From: Solirubrobacter ginsenosidimutans
GTDB lineage: Bacteria; Actinomycetota; Thermoleophilia; Solirubrobacterales; Solirubrobacteraceae
Assembly: GCF_027587205.1 (NCBI RefSeq)
Contig: NZ_JAPDOD010000011.1
Location: forward strand, 1 to 64,000
Direction of reading: 5' to 3'
DNA: 64,000 nt
The notes under the pieces were generated by a model, which worked only from the letters and a program-made list of their open reading frames with translations, was not told the DNA's origin and did no database searches. Positions 1-8,156 of this stretch are shown here, piece by piece (within the stretch, counting starts at the first letter, position 1; every line of letters begins with the position of its first letter). The position numbers and the translations under genes were made by a program.

Positions 1-2
1 TC

Positions 3-62
3 ATGCTCACCGAAAACGACCGCTACCTCGCCCTCGCCCTCCCCACCAACCCCAACTGGTGA
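3..62 (+). CDS. Candidate RiPP precursor peptide, 19 aa, C-terminal Trp
   Basis: An ATG at base 3 opens a complete frame encoding MLTENDRYLALALPTNPNW, then TGA. Only six bases separate its stop from the GTG of a PatF/TruF-type peptide prenyltransferase, which is followed by a CheR-like methyltransferase. That context suggests the peptide is the substrate. The C-terminal Trp is an attractive prenylation site, because the prenyltransferase family includes Trp-modifying members such as KgpF, and a terminal carboxylate could be methylated. The frame could instead be the tail of a longer gene that starts outside the window, because only two bases precede the ATG and no ribosome binding site can be inspected. 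The assignment as precursor is inference from position and composition. Confidence 0.5.
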   Translation: MLTENDRYLALALPTNPNW

Positions 63-68
63 AGAGCG

Positions 69-878
69 GTGCTCTACAGCTACGCGCAGCTGCGAGACGC
101 CGTGGAGCTCCGCGGCAGCCGCTACCTGCCGCTGTTTGAGCGCTACTGCACCGCGATGCGCGCGAACACGCGCGTGCTCGAGTGGTCGTGCAAGGTGCTC
201 GACGGTCGCTTCGAGGGGGCGCGCTTCCTGCATACCGCCCGCCAGCAGACGTTCGCCGCGGCCCAGCCGGCGGTCGACAAGCTGCTCGCCGGCGTCGGCA
301 CAGGGAGTTTCGGGTGGCTGCGCGAGCTGGCGGGCGACGTCGGCGAGGGCGTCGCGCTCGGCTACGCGGAGTGGGGTCAGGCGGGTGCGCGGCGCGCCGA
401 GCTGAAGCTCTATGTCTCCACGAGCCGGGTCGCCGCGGTCTCCCCCGTGATCGCCGCCTTCGTGCCCGCGGGAGCGAGTCCACCCGACGGGACGCACAAG
501 GTCATGGTCGCGGCCTCGATCGACGAGACCGGGGAGGAACGGCCGCGCGCCTACTACCTGTGGCGGCGCGAGGGCGGCGACCCCGGAGCGTGGTTGCAGC
601 GGTGGTGCTCGCCCGAGGAACGCGAGCTGATCGAGGCCAACGACGGCCGCACGCTGTCGATCGCGTTCAAGGCGGAGCGCCGCGACATGATCTACCTGAC
701 CGCGCCGTTCGCGCAGGAGACCGTCCGGCGCATGGTCGCCGCGCAGCTGGGCCCGCACGAGCTCGCCGTCGGGCAGCTCGAGAACCTGCGCTGGATCGGG
801 TTCTCCAAGCGCGGTGAAGGGCTCGCTTCCCGCGAGCTGAACGCCTACTTCCGCACGTCGGGGATGGGCCATGCCTAG
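69..878 (+). CDS. PatF/TruF-family (cyanobactin-type) peptide prenyltransferase
   Basis: This 269-aa protein has the usual length of cyanobactin prenyltransferases (about 300 aa, ABBA fold). Those enzymes transfer dimethylallyl or geranyl groups from isoprenyl diphosphates to Tyr, Ser/Thr, Trp, Arg or His side chains or peptide termini. Residues 20-54 align by eye with the TruF/PatF start region: LPLFERYCTAM matches the PLFEDFVTSI-like stretch, SCKVLDGRFEGARFL matches the SCKI...ASRFL stretch, and RRAELKLYVS matches the family strand of the AESSLKMHIR type. The GTG at 69 lies just after the short peptide's stop, with a GAAGAG-like site upstream. The 3' end overlaps the methyltransferase start by 8 bp. 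Family recognition is from memory of the sequences, and the substrate is inferred. Homologues outside cyanobacteria are much less studied. Confidence 0.68.
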   Translation: MLYSYAQLRDAVELRGSRYLPLFERYCTAMRANTRVLEWSCKVLDGRFEGARFLHTARQQTFAAAQPAVDKLLAGVGTGSFGWLRELAGDVGEGVALGYAEWGQAGARRAELKLYVSTSRVAAVSPVIAAFVPAGASPPDGTHKVMVAASIDETGEERPRAYYLWRREGGDPGAWLQRWCSPEERELIEANDGRTLSIAFKAERRDMIYLTAPFAQETVRRMVAAQLGPHELAVGQLENLRWIGFSKRGEGLASRELNAYFRTSGMGHA

Positions 879-1464
879 GGTCGTGGTCGGATCCGAGTTC
901 TTTCTCGACCTCGACCGCTGGCAGACGCTGGAGCGCACGATCCTGCCGGAGCTGGTCGCCCGGCGCCCGGCACTGCGAGCGTGGAGCGCCGGCTGCCACC
1001 TCGGCAAGGAGCCCTACTCGCTGGCCATCCTGCTCGACGAGCTCGCCCCCGGGGGCGGCCACGACCTCATGGCCACCGACTTCGACGCCCGGCTCGTCGA
1101 GCGCGCCCGCGCGGGCGGACCGTTCAGCGAGCATGACGTCGACCGCGTGAGCGCCGAGCAGCGCGCGCGCTACTTCGCCCCGGGTGGCCCGCCGTTCTCC
1201 GTCGCACCGTGGCTGGTGAGCACCATCGCGTTCGGGACCCACGACCTGCGCCGGGACCCGTACGCGTCGGACTTCGACCTGATCCTCTACCGCGATGTGC
1301 AGCCGTTCTTCGACGACGCGGTCAACCGGGACGTCCTGCGACGTCTGAGCGCCGCGCTGCGCGACGGTGGCGTGCTCTTCGTCGGCAGCACCGACACCGT
1401 CCGGGACCCGGCGTCGCTCGGCCTGCGACCGCGCGAGCCGGGCTTCTTCGTGCGTTCCGCGTGA
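871..1464 (+). CDS. CheR-like SAM-dependent carboxyl methyltransferase, short form
   Basis: The 197-aa protein keeps the CheR catalytic core. It has the SAM-binding motif WSAGCHLGKEPYSLAILL near residue 38, the acidic ATDFD strand near residue 70, and an ILYRDVQPFF segment where chemotaxis enzymes have a CRNVLIYF-type motif. It ends with the LRDGGVLFVGSTD strand. CheR methylates glutamate side chains of chemoreceptors. This copy lacks the N-terminal helical receptor-binding domain (usual length about 270-290 aa) and no chemotaxis gene is nearby. The ATG overlaps the prenyltransferase stop by 8 bp, so translation is probably coupled. I infer that it methylates a carboxylate of the upstream peptide, either the C-terminus or the Glu4/Asp6 side chains. 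That would parallel prenylation plus methyl-esterification in some cyanobactins. Confidence 0.65.
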   Translation: MPRVVVGSEFFLDLDRWQTLERTILPELVARRPALRAWSAGCHLGKEPYSLAILLDELAPGGGHDLMATDFDARLVERARAGGPFSEHDVDRVSAEQRARYFAPGGPPFSVAPWLVSTIAFGTHDLRRDPYASDFDLILYRDVQPFFDDAVNRDVLRRLSAALRDGGVLFVGSTDTVRDPASLGLRPREPGFFVRSA

Positions 1465-1537
1465 GCGGTCCTCGGTCAACGTGGTCGGTCGATCCGCTGC
1501 GTTGGTGAGTACCCTTCGACTCGTTTTGCGTCTCTAA

Positions 1538-1820
1538 ATACTCGCGCTCCTGGCCGCAACGTCGCTGTTCCCCGCCGCCGTTGCGGCTGCGACGTTCGGT
1601 GAAGCCGCACCCTCGACGGTGGCAGCCACGCGCCCGGACTGCACCGCTCCGACCGGAGCCCCGGGAGAGCTCTTCGCGATCGAGGGTCACGACGTGCGCT
1701 TCCTGCAGGTGAGCCGCACCGGCGTCACACCAGGGCCTGCAGTCGGGCTCGATTCGGGCGTCTCCGCCTGCGCAGCCGTGGCGACCAGTGCGAGCGGCGC
1801 GGGCGTGGTCGCGTGCTGTC
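1538..1820 (+). pseudogene. Fragment of a secreted protein gene without a start codon
   Basis: After an in-frame TAA at 1535 the plus strand reads a signal-peptide-like stretch (LALLAATSLFPAAVAAA) and then a plausible mature region with two Cys (RPDCTAPTGAP and DSGVSACAAV). No ATG or GTG precedes the signal-like stretch; the first in-frame GTG is at 1619, inside it. Around 1820 the frame runs into the antisense of the next fragment. I read this as the 5' part of a secreted-protein gene that lost both its start and its 3' end. Function unknown. Confidence 0.35.
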
Positions 1821-2179
1821 AGGGAGCTGATCTGCTCGGGGGCCTTGCGCATCTCCTCCACCAGCGCGTGGGCGCGGGGCGCGCCGAGCAGTTCGACCGC
1901 CGCGGGGACGATGTCCTTCGCAACACGCGGCGGCGGCCCGCGGACAAGGCCGACGGGCAGATTCTTGAGCGCACCGCCGCGCCCGCCCGACGGCAGCGGG
2001 GGCAGCGAGACGGCCGGCGCGGGCGCGATCGGCAGCGCGTCGGCGGCGAGTCGCGCGACCAGCGGGAACACCAGCACCACGACGACCGCCGTCAGCACGA
2101 CTACGTCGAGTGCCGTCACGGCGATGCGCGCCTGCGATGGCGCGCTCGGCTGATGCTCCGCCGCGGCCATGGCCGTCAC
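1817..2179 (-). pseudogene. 5' fragment of a membrane-anchored protein gene
   Basis: From the ATG at 2179 the first ~121 codons look coding. A membrane segment (VVVLTAVVVVLVFPLVARLA, residues 26-45) is followed by a Pro-rich linker and a helical stretch ending near QISSLT. Beyond that the composition becomes Arg-rich and antisense-like, and the adjoining sequence belongs to a plus-strand fragment. The two fragments meet tail to tail near 1820, which looks like a deletion junction. No family recognised. Confidence 0.35.
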
Positions 2180-2344
2180 GACCCTATGCCGAAGGCGTGA
2201 CTACGGTCAACCGCTCCGCGTCCGCATGCCGACGGCGGGCGGATGACTCCCAGACGAGGCTCACTCGACCGGCCGCCCCTCAACATCGTGCTTCCGAGCC
2301 AGCGTTAAACACCGGTACGGCTGGACGCCTGGTTGGTAACACCA

Positions 2345-3095
2345 GCAGCGGCGGGCGCGTGGCCCGCTCCTCGATGTCAAGCCGTCGAAGCTCGACCGCG
2401 CCCGCGCGATCCCGATCGGCGACGGCCTGGGCCGCGTGATCGCGCAGATCATCGTCCACGTCAAACGCTCCTACGGCACCAACGAAGTCCCGGCCTGCGA
2501 CGGCTGGGACGCCAGCGAGAAACGCGCCGGCCCGCACGCGGACGGCAGCGCGCTGGTGCTACGCCCGCATGACTGCCGGCGCGCGTTCGCGTCTGAGCAT
2601 CTCGACAACGACACGCCGATCCACGTCATCCAGGCCCTGTTCGGTAACGCCAGCCCGGACACCGTGATGGTCTACGCCAAGCTCTACCCCGCGACGCTGA
2701 TCGACGAGTACCGCAAGACCGTCGGCGCTGCCTGCGCCGATTTCCACGGGCCCGACAGCCTCCGCGCCCCCAACGCCGCGGAATGGGCCGAGTTCGCGCG
2801 CAGGGTCGAGCTGCGCGACATGGCAAGCACCTGTGCGCGCTCCCGGCCGGCGAGCACTGCGCCCGCGGCCTGGTCTGCCTCGGCTGCAGCTCCGCCCAAC
2901 CCAAACGCAGCGCCGCATCGCTGTTCGCGCGCATGCTGAGCAGCCACCAGTCCGCGCTGGAGGCGCGCCCTCGGCGGCGGCGAGCCCGCCGGCCAGCTCG
3001 CCGCCCGCGAACTCGAGGTCCAGCGCATCAGCGGCGCGCTGCGCCGCGCCCAGAACCTCGATGACGACCTCGCCGCCGCCATCGAGGCCGCCTGA
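2345..3095 (+). pseudogene. Tyrosine recombinase/integrase pseudogene (C-terminal half)
   Basis: Spread over three frames is the catalytic half of a phage-type integrase. It starts with LLDVKPSKLDRARAIPIGDG, then the box-II-like LRPHDCRRAFASEHL with the H-x-x-R catalytic pair, an IQALFGNASPDTVMVYAKLYP segment with the nucleophile Tyr, and a Cys-rich tail LCALPAGEHCARGLVCLGC followed by an Ala-rich helix ending in AAAIEAA. The 5' half is absent. About 30 residues appear to be missing between GWDASEKRAG and the HxxR box, and frame changes occur near 2820 and 2970. It is not functional. It marks an old integration event together with the ImmA/IrrE relic just downstream. Confidence 0.75.
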
Positions 3096-3109
3096 GCCCT
3101 GGCTCGCGT

Positions 3110-3440
3110 CTACGCCGCCGCCTCGTCGTCCGCGGGCGAGTCGGCGAGCGCGTCCTCCAACCGACGCGCGAGGGCGTCAATCGTCTTCGCGAACGCCGTC
3201 ACCGCCTCCAGGGCGCCCTGCTCGCCCCAGCCGGCGACATACGGGATCGACTCGCCGCCGACATCCAGACCGACCGACCCGCAGACAATGAACGTCACCG
3301 TGTCGACGATCGCCTCGGCCCGCTCGCGACCGAACTGCGCATAGCCGACCCGACGGCATGCGCGAGCTCGTACACCAGCACCCGCACCTGCGCGTTGGCC
3401 GCCAAACCGGCATCGACGAGCCTGGGCGGTCCGGTTAGGC
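3110..3440 (-). pseudogene. ImmA/IrrE-like metallopeptidase fragment (frameshifted)
   Basis: On the minus strand one frame gives LAANAQVRVLVYELAHAVG, a degenerate form of the ImmA/IrrE zinc motif (usually HExxH; here the first His is Tyr). Another frame continues as YAQFGRERAEAIVDTVTFIV and GLDVGGESIPYVAGWG, a stretch common in actinobacterial plasmid and phage proteins of this type, and runs to a TAG at 3110. The two halves are joined by a frameshift near 3345 and the 5' end is missing. Upstream to about 3670 only short broken frames are visible. Such proteins usually cleave repressors in mobile elements, consistent with the adjacent integrase relic. Confidence 0.55.
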
Positions 3441-3674
3441 CGCGTAGCGTGCTCGTACCTCCGGGTGCCGGAGGTCAGGTGGACGGTGTGGATCAGGTGG
3501 TGCAGATGAGCGTCGAAGTCCCGCCGCACGCAGAGCTCGATCCGGCCAGGATGCCACGGACCTCATCGGTGATGACAGCCTCAATGAGCAATCTACGCCG
3601 GGTGGCGGCGGACGGGCGCCGGCAGCGCTCCCGCCCACTCGTGGGCCGGCGTCCGCGCCCGCTTGAGACGCTGA

Positions 3675-6155
3675 CTACGGGATGTGCTTCGCCCAGTAGA
3701 TGCCGTCTCGTTCGGTCGCGCGAGGTTCGCGCCAGGCGGCGTAGATGAACCCGTTGTAGACGGCGAGCGCCGGGGTCGTCGCGGTGGATGCACCGTCGAT
3801 GAGGCTCCGCGGCTCCCAGGCCGGAGCGGCGGCGCGGCTCCAGTACACCTGCGGGCCGATACCTTTCCACGCCATGAACAGCTTGTCGCCTGTGCCGGCG
3901 AGCCCCATTCCGGTCGTGCTGTCGAAGCCGTTGAGTCTGGTCGCCGGCTCCCAGCGGCCGTCGAAGACGTCGTACCAGAGGCTGCTCTCAGACTGTCGCC
4001 GCCATGCCATCACGACGACACCGTGGTCGACGGCGAGCGCAGGACGCCCGTCCGCGATGGCTTCGGGGACGGTGTTGGCAACGCTTCCCTGCGGTGCCCA
4101 GCGCGACCCGTCGTTCGTCGTCCAGTACAGATGGTGGTCATCGCCGACGCCGCGCCACGCCATGTACAGCCGGCCCTGGTTGGCCGTGAGCGCTGGGCCG
4201 TAGCTCGTCCCGACGCCGGAGACGCGAGCCTGCGACGTCCACGAGGATCCGTCCAAGTAGCTCGTGTAGATGCTGGTGCCGTTTTTCCAGGCCATCCATA
4301 GGCGTCCGTCGAATGCGGCGAGCGCAGGCGATGTTTCGGTGGTCGAGATGCCCAAGCTCTGCTGCGGAGCCCATGACGTTCCGTCGTACGACGTCCAGTA
4401 GAGATGGTGGTCATCGCCGACGCCTCGCCACGCCATGTACAGCCGGTTGTAAAACACGGCCAGCGCCGGGGATGTGCCTGTGCCGACGCCCGGGACCTTC
4501 GCTTTCTCGCTCCACGGACGGGGGGCGGGCGGAGCAGGAGGAGCAGGGATGCACGCGCCGGCGCGGTTGCTCCACCACGACGCGACCAGGTCGGGCCCCG
4601 TAGCGGTCGGCATCGCTGGCTCTGCGTCGCAGATGTCCGCGATTTCCCCTTCCTTGAACTGGTCCCGGCTCCGATCCTCCCATGCGGTCGGCGGCACGGG
4701 GTCGGTGACCGCTTCTTCGATCTCGTGCGTGGCCCGAGCGGTCGCGTCGTTGAACGCCGCGTCACCGACGGCTGCGCCGAGCGGCGTTGGGGCCTTGACC
4801 ACCGCGATCGGCAGGACGGGGTGCATCGGCTTGAACACCGATACGCCGGGGATCGCGTTGAGCAGGCCGGCCAGAGTCGGGATCACGAAGTGATAGCCCC
4901 ACCAGGAGCTTGAGGCGACCGCGTGCTCAGGCACGAAGACGACGACCATCGGGTCGTGGTCGTTGTATTCCCAGATGCCGGGCGGGCCGTCGTTGCCGGC
5001 ATCACCGGCGACGCGGCCGCGGAGAATCTGCTGGGTGATGAACGTTCCGAGCAGCGGGTAGCCAGTGAGTGGGTTGTCAGAGCCGACCGCCGGCGGCGGG
5101 TCCTCGTCGACGAACCGCATCCCGATCTTGCCGCCGTTACGGATGCCGTACTCGCTGAGCTGGTCGAGCAAGCTTCCACGGCCGTTGAACATGGAATCGC
5201 TGAGCGTGTTGTACAGGCACGAGTAGCACGCGTTGCGGAACGCCTTGCCCCAGAAGATCACGTAGATGTTCGGATGGGTCATGACGGGCCCGGCGCCGCG
5301 CGTGACGTGCGGCACCGCAAACGGCGCTCGCAGCCCGGGCGACGGGGTGCTCTCCCCCGGTGCCGGCACATCGGTCTTGGTGAAGCCGTCCGGAACCTGC
5401 AGCTGGTCGTTGGGGATGCACGTGTGCTGGACGCTGGTAGTGCGGAGCACGACATGCCAATGGCCCGCGGCGTCGCGGTACTGGAGCCGGAGCGCGACGT
5501 TGGGCGGAGCCTTCGCGATCGTGAGCGTCGGCGAGAGCCGACGCATCGAGGCGGGCGCGACCGGCAGGTTCGCGGCGTACCAGCCTCGAGTCAGGAACGG
5601 CTGCGAAGCCTGATAGCTCACCGCTGACAGCCCAGCGACCCTAGAACGGCCACGGAAGCTGGGTTTGCGCGGCTGCGGGACGCCTACCAGCGGCTTGGAG
5701 CCGCCGGCGAACGCGACCTGCGACTTGCGGACGAGCGCCTGCTCTCGTTCCGTTGCGGCGGCCGCGTCCCGCAGCGACGTGGCGATGTAGCTGCGCTGCG
5801 CGTAGTCGATCGACGTCGTGGTTCCGTGGCGATTGTCGACGAGCACCGCGGTCCGCGGCAGCCACGCCTTGGTGTCGGGCTCTTGGGCGTAGTCGGTGAT
5901 CATCGACTCGCCGCTAGAGACGAGCTCGACGCGGCGGTTGCCGCTCGCGCGTTGATGCAACTCCCATCCCGGGGTGCCGGTGCAACTGTCCCCGGTGGGA
6001 TCCGCTGGTGACGCCGCGGCGTCGCTGATGCCCGGCAAAGTGAACACCGCGGCGAGCGCGATCACACGCCACACAGCGTGTAACGCGCGGCGTCGCCATT
6101 GCGTGCGTCGCGGGGCACGGCGTCGTGGCCGCGGAACCGGCATGTGGGTGTACAT
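3675..6155 (-). CDS. Secreted EXORDIUM-like putative peptidase with propeller repeats
   Basis: I place the start at the ATG at 6155 because GGAGGAAGG lies just upstream; this gives about 826 aa and a signal peptide (core VIALAAVFTLPGISDAAAS). The middle part has NIYVIFWGKAF and THEIEEAVTDP followed by GEIADICD. This resembles phosphate-induced-protein/EXORDIUM-like secreted proteins, where an HE-containing helix and the TDP motif suggest a metallopeptidase-like site. The C-terminal ~260 residues carry at least five copies of a repeat of the type SPALAVFYNRLYMAWRG...DHHLYWTSYDG, as in sialidase-like or lectin propellers, so a carbohydrate-binding role is likely. It stands alone with no operon partner. 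Catalytic activity is not proven. Confidence 0.7.
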   Translation of the reverse strand: MYTHMPVPRPRRRAPRRTQWRRRALHAVWRVIALAAVFTLPGISDAAASPADPTGDSCTGTPGWELHQRASGNRRVELVSSGESMITDYAQEPDTKAWLPRTAVLVDNRHGTTTSIDYAQRSYIATSLRDAAAATEREQALVRKSQVAFAGGSKPLVGVPQPRKPSFRGRSRVAGLSAVSYQASQPFLTRGWYAANLPVAPASMRRLSPTLTIAKAPPNVALRLQYRDAAGHWHVVLRTTSVQHTCIPNDQLQVPDGFTKTDVPAPGESTPSPGLRAPFAVPHVTRGAGPVMTHPNIYVIFWGKAFRNACYSCLYNTLSDSMFNGRGSLLDQLSEYGIRNGGKIGMRFVDEDPPPAVGSDNPLTGYPLLGTFITQQILRGRVAGDAGNDGPPGIWEYNDHDPMVVVFVPEHAVASSSWWGYHFVIPTLAGLLNAIPGVSVFKPMHPVLPIAVVKAPTPLGAAVGDAAFNDATARATHEIEEAVTDPVPPTAWEDRSRDQFKEGEIADICDAEPAMPTATGPDLVASWWSNRAGACIPAPPAPPAPRPWSEKAKVPGVGTGTSPALAVFYNRLYMAWRGVGDDHHLYWTSYDGTSWAPQQSLGISTTETSPALAAFDGRLWMAWKNGTSIYTSYLDGSSWTSQARVSGVGTSYGPALTANQGRLYMAWRGVGDDHHLYWTTNDGSRWAPQGSVANTVPEAIADGRPALAVDHGVVVMAWRRQSESSLWYDVFDGRWEPATRLNGFDSTTGMGLAGTGDKLFMAWKGIGPQVYWSRAAAPAWEPRSLIDGASTATTPALAVYNGFIYAAWREPRATERDGIYWAKHIP

Positions 6156-6892
6156 CGCCTTCCTCCGTGTGGGAGTCGGGGCGCACGTGACCTTCCCCGG
6201 GGCCGAGGCGGACGGAGCTGGAGAGGCCGAGCGTCGGGAGGGTGACCCTTCGACGGGGTGCTCATCGCCGAGTCGCGGATATGCCAAAGGCACGCACCCA
6301 GACGTGCGCATGTCGAGCCGGAATATGGCGTAGCGCTTAGGACGAGCACAGCGTTCACGCTCTGTCCTTTACGCGCGCCGTCAGCGGCGGCCCTCACGAC
6401 AATCCCGTCGACCGTTAGCGACTCGGGCACCAGCCCCCACGCGTGCAGCAGGATCCACATGCCCTGCTTGCGCATTATCGCGGCCACGTCATCGGCGGCC
6501 GGATTCTGCGGAGCGTCACGACCCGGCGACGACCTCACGGAGTCCGCAGCATGGCCGGGAAGGAAATCGACGGTAACCTGGCGCAGCGGCGCGTTCACGT
6601 GGCAGTGGCGCCGCGGGCTGCCGAGCTGAGTGCGTCCCGGTGCGCACGCGCGGCGATCTCCGCGCCCGCTGGGCATGAAAGCGATCTCGCAGCCGCGGAA
6701 GGGCTCACCGACCCGATCCTGCGCGACGAGGACGTGGCTGACCGGCTGCTAGCGCTCCCGAGCTCGGCCCATTCGCGTCCGCGCATATCATGATGCTGCT
6801 CAGCCGCTCCCGGCATCCCGTCGCTGGACTCTTAGACGCGCATTCGGACCGGAAGTCATACCGTCCTGGAGGCGGGTTAGATTGCGCGCGCC
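6156..6892. other. Long intergenic region without a convincing gene
   Basis: Several overlapping frames exist on both strands but none has a supported start, a recognisable domain and consistent codon use. A minus-strand frame around 6330-6600 contains MWILLHAWGLVPESLTVDG and a short hydrophobic stretch, which could be a remnant. The stretch immediately before 6893 probably holds the promoter of the next gene. Confidence 0.4.
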
Positions 6893-7627
6893 GTGAACGC
6901 TCTGCAAAGCATCGGGTTGCTCGTTGCGCAGGTTTCGACGCCCACGCCAACTCCGACCTCCACGCGATTAAGCGTTGAGCTGGTCGACCAACCTGACGCG
7001 TGGTGGCGGGCGTTCGTCGTGCCAGCCAGCACGTTGATCGCGGCACTCGTCGGCGGTATCGGCGGCGTGATGCTGGGTGGCCGCATCAACCGCACCACGA
7101 TGGAGGGGATCGAATCGACCCGTGCCGAGCGGGAGGAGCGGTTGGACGCGGCGAGAGCGGAGCGAGAGGAACGACTGGACGCGGCCAGAGCGGACCGAGA
7201 GGAACGGCTCGACACGGCGAGGGCGGAGCGGACGCTCGCCGGAGAGCGACGACAGGCGTTGGGATCAGTGAGACTCCTCATGGACGACCTTCGAAGTGCC
7301 GTGCTGAATTACCAGCATGAGCGTGACAAAACGGGCGACAATCCACTGCTCCCTGAGACGATGGACACCACAATCCAGCTGCGGCCCGAGGACAAACAGT
7401 CGATTGCGATCTGGTCCACGGACGAAGCGTGGCGCCTCATCAGCTTGACCCTCATGCACGTCGAAGCCGACAACTTGCTCCGCGAGCAGCACCGCCGCGC
7501 CATGCGCGCGCATCCGGATAGGTTCGACGCCGACGCGTATCGCCGCGAAGCCGCCGAAAATCATGATCGTACGAACCGCACGCTCGAATTGCTCGCAGAT
7601 CTAGCCGACAGATTGGGAAGCGGTTAG
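6893..7627 (+). CDS. Single-span membrane protein with charged coiled coil
   Basis: This 244-aa protein begins at a GTG and has a short N-terminal region, then one strong membrane segment (FVVPASTLIAALVGGIGGVM, residues 41-60). After GGRINRTT a charged heptad-like region built from 11-residue repeats (RAEREERLDAA) forms a coiled coil to about residue 120. The C-terminal half is helical and cytoplasmic in character, with residues such as WRLISLTLMHVEADNLLREQ. The topology resembles small cytoplasmic-coil anchors frequently seen as hypothetical proteins in actinobacteria. I do not recognise a family, and its neighbours on both sides are intergenic or relic sequence. Confidence 0.7.
   Translation: MNALQSIGLLVAQVSTPTPTPTSTRLSVELVDQPDAWWRAFVVPASTLIAALVGGIGGVMLGGRINRTTMEGIESTRAEREERLDAARAEREERLDAARADREERLDTARAERTLAGERRQALGSVRLLMDDLRSAVLNYQHERDKTGDNPLLPETMDTTIQLRPEDKQSIAIWSTDEAWRLISLTLMHVEADNLLREQHRRAMRAHPDRFDADAYRREAAENHDRTNRTLELLADLADRLGSG
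7121..7231 (+). repeat. 33-bp in-gene tandem repeat (about 3.3 copies)
   Basis: Three full units and a partial unit encode RAEREERLDAA, RAEREERLDAA, RADREERLDTA and RAER. The reading frame is kept because the unit is a multiple of three. The repeat builds the coiled coil of the surrounding gene and could vary in copy number between strains. Confidence 0.75.
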
Positions 7628-8156
7628 ACGGCGAGCGGTAGAAGGGCCACCCTGAGCAAAACGCGGTCGGGCTCCTGAAAGCATTGGCACTCAAGTGGCC
7701 GCCGCGAGCGACGCCGTGTCGCTGACGACGCTGGCTCGTTCGCGCTCGATAACGCGCAGACCGACAAGCCGCCTGCAGCCCTGGCCAGCCATCAGGAGCC
7801 ATGAGCCGTGGTGGCCGTGACCGGGCCGGTCAGTGCCCGGACCCGCCGGTAGCCGCCTGCGCGAGGCGGAAGCCGGCCGTGCCGCAGGGCAACTGCTCGT
7901 CGACGACATCGCCGCGCTCGTCAAGCGTTCGCAGGAGACGTAGACCACAGGCCGGCGGACACGCGACGCGCCGGCGACACGCCCGGCGCGCCCCGGACCA
8001 TTCAGCAAGCGAAGTTGAGACGACGGCGCGCCGTGCTCCCGCGCCTTGCCGGACCCCGGGACGTCTGCCCCGCGTTCTTGCGATGACCCTCCGGCTTCGG
8101 CTCGCCGCCGGGAGTGGGACGGCGAGATGCAGTGGCGCGGCCTCGAGATCGGGCGT
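7628..8156. other. Intergenic region with a possible gene tail
   Basis: No complete gene is supported. A plus-strand frame from about 7820 to 7943 reads like the end of a protein (SRLREAEAGRAAGQLLVDDI then AALVKRSQET and a stop) but has no start, so it may be a fragment left by a deletion. Confidence 0.35.

Noticed and set aside
7..483. Long minus-strand frame opposite the prenyltransferase
   Set aside because: Arg/Pro-rich antisense composition with no domain. The plus strand shows family-level similarity to PatF-type enzymes.
7121..7231. CRISPR-like array
   Set aside because: The 33-bp units are contiguous, in frame and code for a coiled coil. There are no spacers, and no CRISPR array is visible anywhere in the window.
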